A stretch of DNA of 64,000 bases from Phanerodontia chrysosporium (taxonomy: Eukaryota > Basidiomycota > Agaricomycetes > Polyporales > Phanerochaetaceae). Where the stretch lies: NCBI GenBank assembly GCA_001910725.1, contig MJGA01000013.1:1-64000 (forward strand), in the 5' to 3' direction. Position numbers and translations under genes: made by a program. Below, one piece after another: positions 1-8,813 of the stretch; the first letter of the stretch is position 1; every line of letters begins with the position of its first letter. Below the pieces are notes generated by a model. It did no database searches and had not been told where the DNA came from. It was given only the letters and a program-made list of their open reading frames with translations.

Positions 1-124
1 ATTTTTTGCGAAGTAAAAGGGGGTATCCTCGACACATTCAGTCTATGTCGAATTACGTAAGCGGAAAATACAAATTATTTATGCTACAAAGATGAGATCG
101 ACCGTATGAAACGTGACTGAGTCT

Positions 125-284
125 CCGATGGCTGCTCGAGCAGCGATCGGAAACGGTCCAGTCATGGCAGCTAACACTGTGTAGAACCAGTGTTACCGCC
201 CGATCACTGCTCGAACAGCGATCGGGTGGCGACAGCTGACGAGATTGGTAGGACCACCCGATTGCTGTTCGAGCAGCGATCGGG
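125..284. repeat. Array of three near-perfect 26-28 bp palindromes (left cluster)
   Basis: Three imperfect palindromes built on the core GCTGCTCGAGCAGC with CCGATC/GATCGG arms lie at 125-150, 199-226 and 257-284. Centre-to-centre spacing is about 74 and 58 bp. The same motif recurs in a second cluster at 1935-2170 with nearly the same spacing, and the surrounding sequence of the two clusters is homologous in inverted orientation. The regular spacing and preserved symmetry suggest binding sites or hairpins of a mobile element; the function is not known. Confidence 0.8.
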
Positions 285-589
285 AAGCACCGACAATCGA
301 AGCAGCAAGGGAGCGAGTATACCATGAGCGCGCATCGACTGCTGCGAGCTGCGAGAGCGATCGGAGTGAGGGCTTCATTGCACAGAAGGCACTTCGATCA
401 CACCCCATAGCAGGCAAAGTGACAACAAATTGTCATACGCAAGCGACAACAGTCTGCATATCATGACATGCTGGTTTTCAAGTCACCAGTCCCTCAATCA
501 TGTAACCACAAACAGAGATCGTGAATAAATGTCAGAAGTGTTTATGCCTCGAATAAATCGCCCTCGTTCAGGTAGATGTTGGGTTCAGA

Positions 590-1330
590 ATGGGTTAGGG
601 TTCAGAGGGTTCAAAGAGGAGTTGACGAAAAGGCATTTGTGCCACGACCAATTTTACAGATGTTTGTGTCGGTCACATAGTAGAGATCATACTATCGGGA
701 TGTCAGAAATTGCATACGTCTGCCACAAACATATTTAAAAACAAAAACAAATGCAAAGGCGGGAATGTCCATTCCACCGCCATCAGCTGGTCAATCTATT
801 TGCAAACAGGTGCATACAACATGTGATCAAATTCTTATCAGTAGCGATCTCGCGCAAGGGCAGTGCTGAGCGACTTGAAAGACAACCACCACCACCACCC
901 CCTCATCATAATGTCCACAAACGCTCCTTCTCGTGCCGTGACCGAAGAGGTCGACGATGGCGAGCGTGCCTCATCTCATGTAAGTAAGGTTTTCGCTGAA
1001 TGAAGAGGGTACTGATGAAGAGTTTGGCAGGATCGACGTGGGAGGATGCTCCGCGAGGTAGAATACGCGTTGAGCGATATTGGGACTTCGATGGTTTGTC
1101 TGGGGAGAAGTACCACGAACGAGATCGGGACAACTTCAGGGGGATTTCGCAGAGTACGCTCGGCAAAACGATGATGCCCGGGACGTCAAGAGGGCCAGGT
1201 TCGTGCGCATACTCACCAGCGCGCGGTCGATTGCTGGCCAGATCCTGAGGATGAACCTGGATATCAACGGAATGACTTCCGGCGACCCGGCATGGACCGC
1301 CCTCCGCGATTTGCGGTGAGTTGATGGACG
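590..1330 (+). repeat. Left arm of a diverged inverted duplication
   Basis: About 740 bp that match, in inverted orientation, 2505-3240. Homology runs from a GGGTT-rich stretch through a shared leader to the end of a small spliced reading frame. The arms differ by substitutions and small indels, so the duplication is not recent. The palindrome clusters are also inverted relative to one another but sit in a different order with respect to these arms, so the whole is a rearranged pair rather than a simple hairpin. Confidence 0.7.
911..1319 (+). pseudogene. Frameshifted copy of the small unknown gene at 2512-2932
   Basis: Exon 1 (911-979, 23 codons starting MSTNAPSRAV) is followed by a 51-nt GT-AG intron (980-1030) at the same place as in the inverted paralogue. 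In the second exon the coding similarity moves between frames near 1065 and again near 1140. The tail, including the stretch FAEYARQNDD, ends at 1319. The intact paralogue reads through the same region in one frame, so this copy looks like a pseudogene. I recognise no family. Confidence 0.55.
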
Positions 1331-1934
1331 ATCATGATGCATAGTGCGACAGCGAGCTCACTGTTGAACCCAGCCGGAGTGTATCCAGAAATACGGAGAG
1401 ACTGCGTGGGAAATTGCCATGCGTCACCTCGTGTGGAGTCATGGTCTGCGGATGCTTTTGATGTCAACGGCGAGTTCAAGTATGAGTGGTCCGGTGACTA
1501 CGCGCTCCCGTTTGAGGACTCAATCCACCAGGAGCTCTCTCAGATCGAAAGGTGCATCTGCGTCTATGAATAACTCATTGCTATGTGCGTTATCTGCTGT
1601 ACAAATCGGTTTCAAATGTATCCAGTCTATCCGAGGAAGAGAAATAATTTGTGTGATTTATGGTGGGCTTTGAGATAAGGTCACATTCGTATAAACTGCT
1701 TGTATTCTAACATCGATGATGAAAGGCGACTTGTTGTCTTCCAGCAGTCACATTTGCATACTACTGACACTGATTCACAATCTCTGTTTGTTGTTACATA
1801 ACTGAGGCACCCGTAACTTGAAACCTAGCATGTCGTAATATGAAGACTGTTGTGGCTTGCGTGTGATAAGTGGTTGTTACTGTGCCTGCTATGGGGAGCG
1901 ATCAAAGTGCCTTCTGCACAATGAATGCCTCTCT

Positions 1935-2170
1935 CCGATCGCTGCTCGAGCAGCGATCGGGGCCCATGGGTATGCTGCCTCTCTCCAATGCCCTCAATTG
2001 TTGGTGGTTCCCCGACCGCTGCTCGAACAGTGATCGGGTGACCTTACCAACCTCATTATCTGTTGTCACCCGATCGCTGCTCGATCAGCAATCGGATGGC
2101 CACAGTGGTTCTATTCGTTGTCACCTCTCATCAGTGTACGCTGTCCGATCGCTGCTCGAGCAGCCATCGG
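1935..2170. repeat. Array of four palindromes (right cluster)
   Basis: Palindromes at 1935-1960 (a perfect 26-bp inverted repeat), 2011-2038, 2070-2095 and 2145-2170. All carry the GCTGCTCGAGCAGC-type core with CCGATC arms; spacing is 76, 59 and 75 bp. Substitutions in one half are often, but not always, unmatched in the other half. Confidence 0.8.
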
Positions 2171-2504
2171 AGATTCAGTCACTTTTCATGTGTTTGATCT
2201 CATTGTTGCAGCATACATAACTGACCCCGAGTTGTAGATTTTCACGACCAAACATGCCAATAACGAGGGATACTAGTTACAAGTAGCAACATTTCTCGCG
2301 CTGCGCGAGCTCCTGATGCAATGTGAACTCAAAGTCGAAACTCTCGGACATAGTAAAAATGAAATCGCGCTGAAAGGTCCTAAGCCAGTGCAGACCATGA
2401 CTCCGCACGAGGTGATACATCGCAATGTTCCAGGGACTCGGTCCGAAATGCTCCCGACAATACGTCTGGATTCGATAGTAAGCCCGCTTTCACACTATGC
2501 ATCA

Positions 2505-3240
2505 ATATCGTTCACGAACTCACCCCGGTGTCACGGATCGTCGTCCAGGCCTCGTCACCCCGCGACATGTCGTTGATATTCAGGTCCATCCTCAGGATCA
2601 TTCCAGCAATCGCCCGCGCGCTGTGGAGTATGCGCACGAACCTGGCCTTCTTGACGTCCTCAGCGTCATCGTTCTGCCGTGCGTACTCTGCGAAATCTCC
2701 CTCGAAGTTGTCCCAATTTCGATCGCGGTACCACGGCCCAGACAAACCCTCGAACTTCCAATGCTCCTCAAACACGTATTGTCGGTTGCGCACCGGGCTC
2801 CCATCTCCGTTCTGCCAAACTCTTCATCAGTACCATCTTCAACTCGGCGAAAACCTTACTTACGCCAGGTGAGGCATGCTCCCCATTCTCGACCTCTTCG
2901 GGGATGGCACGCGAATCAGTAGTGCTGGACATTACGAGGGTGGATGGTGGTGGTGGTCTTTCAAGTCGCCCAGCACTGCCCTGGCGCGAGATCGCTACTG
3001 ATAAGAATTTGATCACATGTTGTATGCACCCGTTTGCAGATAGATTGACCAGCTGATGGCGGTGGAATGGACATTCCCGCCTTTGCATCTGTTTATTAAT
3101 ATATTTGTGGCAGACATATGCATTTTCTGACATCCCAGATAGTATAATCTGTACTATTTGGCTAACCCAAAGTCAGTAAAATTTATTTGTCATGGCACAA
3201 ATCCCTTCTTTAACCCTCTTTTAACCCTCTCGACACCTAT
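2505..3240 (-). repeat. Right arm of the inverted duplication
   Basis: Reverse-complement partner of 590-1330. It contains the intact copy of the small spliced gene and its shared 5' leader. The match ends near 3240, next to a 73-bp tandem repeat. Confidence 0.7.
2512..2932 (-). CDS. Small unknown protein, 122 aa, two exons
   Basis: Model: exon 1 2932-2864 (23 codons from ATG, MSSTTDSRAIPEEVENGEHA...), intron 2863-2812 (52 nt, GTAAGT...CAG, phase 0), exon 2 2811-2512. The joined frame is open and gives a charged protein rich in Asp, Glu, Arg and Trp; no signal peptide or membrane segment is visible. A degenerate paralogue at 911-1319 keeps the intron position, which supports the model. The gene sits inside a repeat arm, so it may be cargo of an old mobile element. 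Function unknown. Confidence 0.5.
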
Positions 3241-3278
3241 CAATTCTCATCTGCGTTCTGGGCCCCCAACGCCGCGCC

Positions 3279-3444
3279 TGTCTCAGAACAGTCGCGGCTG
3301 ACCCACGTCCATATGGCTCCATCGCTCATCATCACCTCAGTCCGCCGCGAGTGTCTCAGAACATTCGCGGCTGACCCATGTCCATATGGCTCCATCGCTC
3401 ATCATCACCTCAGTCCGCCGCGAGTGTCTCAGAACATTCGCGGC
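3279..3444. repeat. Tandem repeat, 73-bp unit, about 2.2 copies
   Basis: The segment starting TCTCAGAACA recurs at 3281, 3354 and 3427, an exact 73-bp period. The first two units are nearly identical. Confidence 0.85.
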
Positions 3445-3480
3445 GCATAGGCTGTCTCAACACTACTTCACATTTCTTAC

Positions 3481-3670
3481 CTTCAACCCTATCAATACCT
3501 TACATATACCCTTCTTTTACCTACCCAGGACCCATATTAGACCCTGTACCCCTTCCGTAACCATAACCTACCTGCACCATACTTATATCCTAGTTGAACC
3601 CACCTTAACCCATGAATAACCCTCAACCCGTACTTAGCCCCATCCTGAACCCAACATGTACCCTAAACCG
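3481..3670. repeat. ACCC-rich low-complexity tract
   Basis: About a dozen ACCC or ACCCT words at irregular 10-20 bp intervals, with very few G on this strand. It resembles a degenerate telomere-like or minisatellite tract, but there is no run of exact CCCTAA units. No gene is seen in it. Confidence 0.5.
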
Positions 3671-3716
3671 ACAGCAAGAATCTAGGCATAATCAACCACG
3701 ACACCGTTTCTTTTTA

Positions 3717-3868
3717 CCAGCGACCTTTTTGTGTCGGCGAGGGGGTCGGTGAGCGTAAAAGGTCGCCAGCGACCTTTTAGCGTTGGCAGAAGGCTCGGTG
3801 AGCATAAAAGCCAGCGACCTTTTTGTGCTGGCGGGGGGTTCGGTGAGGGTAAAAGGTCGCGGAAGGAG
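3717..3868. repeat. Tandem repeat, three diverged copies of about 45-49 bp
   Basis: The word CCAGCGACCTTTT recurs at 3717, 3766 and 3811. Each copy is followed by a GGCNGNGGG-like stretch and GGTGAGNNTAAAA. It abuts the truncated chromovirus fragment that begins near 3895. Confidence 0.75.
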
Positions 3869-3894
3869 CCCTCCTTCCAGAGGTCTATATATAT

Positions 3895-4661
3895 AGGCCG
3901 ATCTCAACTGGGAGGAGGGGCGCCACATCTGACGTCCTCGCGAGGACGCTCGGTTTTAGGAAGGGGGTAATGACACGGATGTGACAGCGCAGCCCTATAT
4001 TTCGCCGATTTTTGGCTATTTTCCTCGATTAATCCAACGGGCGAGCAGCCCTCGCGCCGTCTGGAGTCCTAGCCGCCCACACTCAGCGCCTGGCCATTCA
4101 ACGCCAGCGCCCTGATGGCGCATCACCCCTAGACGCCAGCGCATCCCGCTGCGCGCTCAGACACTGCCCGGATCACCGGTCTGCCCTGCAACCGGTTCCC
4201 TGGATCGCCGAGGAGGCACTGTCATCTCTGATGACTCCCCTCGCCGAGACACGCCGAGCTGATCAGCCTGATGACCCAGCCTCGGCCCGACGCAGCCTCG
4301 GACACTGCCAGCTGACACAGCCTCATGACATAGCCCTGCACAGCCTCGCCGCGCAGCCCGCGTCGCAGCCTCGCTGGCTATGCCAAGCACTGCCCATCAG
4401 CTTAGATAATCGTACAGCCTGCCCTAGAGTACTGTAGTATATAAGGGTAGCTCCCTCGCTCCTGTCCGTCATCTTGACCTCTTGGTCAATACGGACAGGT
4501 AAGCCTCAGTTTGTATAGTAGCATAGCTTGCTAAATGTATCTTGGTCAATACGGACAGCTGCATAAGTTGTGCGTCGCTGCGTGACTCGCTCCGCTGCAC
4601 CTCGTCGTTGTCATCCCCATCTGCCCTCCCTCGTGTAGTGTTGAGCCCTAGCTCCGCGACA
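3895..4661 (+). mobile_element. 3' remnant of a chromovirus with its LTR
   Basis: From about 3895 the sequence matches the end of pol, the polypurine tract (AGGAAGGGGGTAA) and the LTR of the intact element at 31,066-38,773, in plus orientation. The LTR itself spans 3971-4661 (691 bp against 696 bp in the intact copy), opening TGACACGG where the intact LTR reads TGTCACGG and ending CGCGACA. It carries many substitutions and no matching target duplication is visible, so it is an older, 5'-truncated copy of the same family. It keeps the duplicated CTTGGTCAATACGGACAG motif (4481 and 4541) and the GTAAGC that follows the first copy. Confidence 0.8.
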
Positions 4662-5150
4662 TCGCCGTGATGGCCGTACACGTGTCCCACGTGTTCGTCT
4701 CGTAACTGCTAATAGCGTTTGTGATCATGTGATCTTTGACCCAGGGCTGTGGTTAACTCTGGATTCGATGCACATGTTAATAACCGACCCAAATCCGGGT
4801 CGGCTCCGAACTGACTCCGCTAGGTTCGGGAGACTTTCGCCGGGGTAGCCACGTGCCGGAATTCGTCCGGGCACTTTGTGGCGTTGATTCAATCACCTCG
4901 AGATCTCGAGGCTTCGAAAGGTGACTTTTCGGTAGTTCGCTGCTCATTGGGGTGTTGTTGGCCCCTTCCGCATGATCTGTACATACAAAACCTTGGTACT
5001 TTTGCCGAGAAAGGGTCCCTTAAGGGGATTCGTTGCTCCCGACCTCGGGGAGACTTTTCTCCGCACCAATCGCATTACAGCCGACGAGCGACATTCCGCC
5101 TCTCATCGGCCCGCCAGTCTCTTCGGGCATGGCAGTTGCGAGGGGTATAT
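4662..5150. other. Region without a recognisable gene
   Basis: No convincing coding stretch. One 7-bp hairpin (CCGACCC/GGGTCGG, 4784-4803) and a TATA-like word near 5142 are visible. Confidence 0.5.
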
Positions 5151-5236
5151 ATCCCAGTAGGAAACCGCTGATGAGTCTTCACGATGAAAGCTCAGTGTGA
5201 CACAACCGTATCAGCTGCCTTCGGTTTTCCTGTGAA
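5151..5236 (+). ncRNA. Hammerhead-ribozyme-like motif (degenerate helix III)
   Basis: Seen: CTGATGA at 5168 followed by GTC-TTCAC-GAT and then GAAA. This matches the hammerhead core with a 3-bp helix II closed by a G-U pair. Immediately 5' is AGGAAACCG, and its near complement CGGTTTTCCT lies at 5222, giving a helix I of 9-10 pairs with one bulged base. The segment before CGG ends in UU, compatible with a UH cleavage site. Against it: I cannot draw a good helix III directly after GAAA (only the first pair or a displaced GCU/AGC fits). It may be a decayed ribozyme or a coincidence. Confidence 0.3.
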
Positions 5237-5302
5237 GCATTCCGCGCTCGCCGCTCGCTATGCTTGTGTCTTGCGCCCCCCAAACCCTAAACCCCGATGC
5301 GT

Positions 5303-6600
5303 TCACCTCAATCTGCCGTCAGAATTCCACCTTGATAGCGGGACATCAAAGTTGTAGGTGCGCAGGTGGCTATGGTAATCCTCACCCAGGGTGCAGAATG
5401 CGAACTGATGGGCGAGGCGGACGGATCGCAGAAGGATGCGTGAGCAGCACGAGTGTGTCGAGAGCTCCACCTGCGCAAGCGAGCTATACACCGACCTGTC
5501 AGTAGCTACACACTAGCAGCTGGGGTGTACGACTCACTCGACCTTGGCAATGCGCGAGAGACATCTCCAATGATGCGCCATGCTTACGGGACGCCGTACT
5601 ACCTCCCAGTCCTTCACTCTCCGAGGTACCCAAGTCGCCACAATGTGTTCAGTGGCGACGAGCTCTGATGAGTGGGCCATCATATTCATAAGGGCAGAAG
5701 GCGCACGAGAACTGCCGGTCGTCATCTGTGTAGACAGGGTGCCGGTTCCGGGTAGGAAGATGCTGGTACCTCCGGGAAGGGACACAGGTACAAACGTGGA
5801 GGGAATACGCTCCTGCGTCCGCCTTATCAGCATAATCCGGCGTAGAGACAGCATGCCATCGTGAGGTTCAAAGAGTAGCATGTCTTGGAAGTGTGAGTGG
5901 CTAATGGTACATGAGATCAATGTGCAAGAGATCAAGACAAGGTCAAACTCACGTTGAGGATAGGGACGACGGAAGGTGCATCAACTGCGGCAGGAAAGTG
6001 CACGCCAGTGCGACCCAGACCTTGTCAGAACTTTGAGGCCGCTGGACGCGCAGCCGGATGAGGGGCTCCGTCGACAGCGGCTGCCAATTCATGGGGACAT
6101 CAGTACATGGGAGCGTACCGGATTGCGACGACGTACCACTTCCTTCGGGCTCATCACTCGCCCATTGCGGTGGCTTTGCTCGTCCGCCGGTCCGCCATAA
6201 GAGTTCGTTGCGAAGATGTGAACGGTGCCCTTCTCGGTCGCGACGGCCGTCCAGCGGCCGTCATGCGCCCAAGTGAGGCTGTCTACGACGGCTGATGTGC
6301 GTTCACGTCGAACGTCGTAAATGTGCCATGGCGCTAGCAATCCGCCATCGGCATCCGTTGCATTACGACCGCGCCGCGCAGGTCGAAGTTGGTTAACCTT
6401 CATCGTGTGGCCACCGCGCGTCGGTATCAAGAGCGATGTGCCATCATGCGAACACTGAACGAAGCTGATAGGGTGGTTCTTGCCTACGAAGAATTCGACG
6501 ACGCGCGCAGAGACTTGCGAACGTCCACAACGAGAGGTGCGAGGTCTACCACCGTGATAGAGCGGGGTAGCTTAGCTGAGCATACTTTGAGTCCACGGCA
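5303..6600 (-). pseudogene. Decayed BCAS3-type WD40 protein gene
   Basis: Read on the minus strand, several segments recall fungal BCAS3/Atg18-like WD40 proteins. Examples are a beta-propeller stretch with SLTWAHDGRWTAVATEKGT and HIFATNSYGGPADE near 6200, a segment with FEPHDGMLSLRR near 5860, and a C-terminal stretch with FCTLGEDYH near 5360. They lie in different frames: around 6500 the reading passes from a frame ending ...VVDVRKS into one reading RVVEFFVGKNHPI without a clear intron, and other joins lack good splice sites. I therefore call it a pseudogene, though a multi-exon gene with unusual introns is not excluded. The intact protein would be a cytoplasmic phosphoinositide-binding propeller involved in autophagy or trafficking. 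Confidence 0.55.
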
Positions 6601-7113
6601 GGCTGTGATCGACTTGCTTGCCGTGGGGCCATATGTCGTGGCCTTCATCCTCTTGCTACCGTCGTTAAGTCAACGTAGCGCCATCGAAATAGCGAGACAC
6701 ATACCTGGTGTATTGGATGCCTTGTGGAAGCCCCGGCGGTCAACAGAAGGCGGGCCGTTAGAATATAGGGTATGCGAAGCTGGCAGCGCGGATACTACAT
6801 TTATACGAAAATCAGGAACATGTGAAGGAAGGTGAGTTGCGCATGAGGTCTGGGCCAGCAGCGCAATGCAAGAAGTCTGAAAAAGATTCAGTTCGGTTCA
6901 GCTGCGTCAACAAACGTACGGAACAATGGATATGCACCTGCTTCCGAAAAAAGGCGAAGGGATTTCACAAGAGCCGTGATCTTGAAGTGGTAGCCGACAG
7001 CAGCAAGTGCCTTCTTGCACTACGCCGTCACCTCATAGTCAGACACGGAAAGTCCTATACATTTTTCTGCGGTATATAGGGTAATAAACACAGAGTCTAT
7101 CGCCAACGCGCGT

Positions 7114-8813
7114 CTACGCTGACGGAGGTGCGACCTCGGGAAGGTTTGCACCAAGGTTGTCTGGTAGCGCGAGGGTAGGGTCAGTCTCGCTCTTGAGACG
7201 ACCGCCAAAGAGGACAGGGCCGTTCGCGGCGCGGAACGCCGCGATACGCTTCTCAACCTCGGGGCGGAAGTGCCGCATGAGACCCTGGATAGGCCAAGCG
7301 GCGGCGTCGCCCAACGCGCAGATAGTGCGCCCTTCGATCTGCTTCGTGAGCTCGAGCAGCATGTCAATCTCGCGCTGGTGGCCACGTCCCTCGACGAAAC
7401 GATCCATCATATTCATCATCCATGTCGTGCCCTCACGGCAGGGAGTGCACTGACCGCACGACTCGTGCTTGTAGAACTGCAGATAATCACGAGGTTCAAT
7501 ACCAAACCGACCTTCAGGGAAGGAGAAACTTACGTGAGCGAAACGTGCGATAGCTGCGACGATGTCAGTGCTCTTGTTCATGACGATGACGGCACCAGTG
7601 CCAAGACCGGACTGTGCGTCCTTCAGAGAGTCGTAGTCCATCCTGATGCACATTAGCAAACATCGGACAATATGCAGAACGCGTGCTTACAGGACTTCAC
7701 CACACTGCTTGATGGGAAGCACCGGGACGGAGCTACCGCCGGGGATGATACCGAGGAGGTTATCCCAGCCGCCGATGACACCACCGCAGTGCTTCTCGAT
7801 GAGGTCCTTGAGGGGGATACTCATCTCCTCTTCGACGACACAGGGGTTGTTGACGTGACCGCTAATGCAGAAGAGCTTGGTGCCCTGGTTGCGCGGGCGG
7901 CCGAAGGATGCAAACCAAGGTGCGCCGCGGCGACAGATCGTGGGAGCGACAGCGACGGTTTCGACGTTCGCAACGGTGGTGGGGCAACCGAAAAGACCGA
8001 CATCGGCGGGGAATGGGGGCTTGAGACGGGGCTTGCCCTGCTTGCCCTCCAGGGACTCGATGAGGGCGGTCTCCTCTCCACAAATGTAAGCACCTGCTCC
8101 GCGGTGAAGGTAGACATCAAAGTCGTAGCCGGAGCCGCAGGCGTTCTTGCCAATGAAGCCGGCCTTGTAGGCCTCGTTGATTGCCTGCTGAACGTGCGAC
8201 GCCTCCTGGTAAAATTCACCACGGATGTAGATGTAGGCGGCATTTGCGTTCATAGCGCGGCCGGCGACGAGACAGCCTTCAATGAGCTTGTGCGGGTCGC
8301 CACGCAGGATCTCGCGGTCCTTGCAAGTTCCGGGCTCTCCCTCGTCGGCGTTCACGACCAGATAGCGGGGGCGGGGGTCCTTCTGCCAGTCCGGCTTGTT
8401 CATGAAACTCCACTTGAGACCGCTGGGGAAGCCTGCACCGCCGCGACCACGGAGACCAGAGTCCTTGATGGTCTGAATGATCCAGCTGTCACCCTTGAGC
8501 AGGATGTCCTTCGTCTTATGCCAGTCTCCGCGGGACTACCACATGTTCAGCACCGGCGAGAATTGGAGATACTAAGCGCGACTCACCATGGCACCCTTAA
8601 TCCCATGATCATGCCTGCTATATGCGTTGGTGAAGATGCGGTCCTGGTCCTTTAAACCACCATAGTGGCGAACGGGAGGGTCCTGAACGGTTGCAAAGCT
8701 GCGACGCAGCTTGGCCCGGAACGGGCGCGCAATGCCTACACAAACCGTCAGGCTGGCGCTCTGGTAGATGGGCCCGACAACGTACGGGACGTCGACGACG
8801 ATGCTCTGAACAT
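7114..8813 (-). CDS. NDUFV1: NADH dehydrogenase (ubiquinone) flavoprotein 1, 51-kDa subunit of complex I
   Basis: Five exons: 8813-8786, 8735-8587, 8535-7691, 7642-7534 and 7476-7114, with introns of 48-57 nt and consensus ends. The join gives 497 aa, a normal length. The first 30 residues ([10 protein letters not shown], then Arg-rich) form a typical mitochondrial presequence. The FMN/NADH site is seen as [13 protein letters not shown] near residue 90 and [13 protein letters not shown] in mid-protein. The N3 iron-sulfur cluster ligands are Cys384, 387 and 390 ([11 protein letters not shown]) and Cys430. The protein accepts electrons from NADH in the matrix arm of complex I. The ATG is chosen because a 50-nt intron with a CTGAC branch site joins it in frame to FATVQD, a conserved mature N-terminus. 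The fourth intron (7533-7477) is 57 nt and free of stops, so its retention would insert 19 residues. Confidence 0.95.

Noticed and set aside
125..2170. CRISPR-like array
   Set aside because: Units are palindromes with unequal spacing and related spacers, in a eukaryotic context with no associated genes.
3481..3670. Telomere or subtelomere
   Set aside because: ACCC words are irregular, with no CCCTAA array, and ordinary genes follow on one side.
7672..8655. 327-codon plus-strand frame
   Set aside because: It is the antisense shadow of NDUFV1 exon 3.
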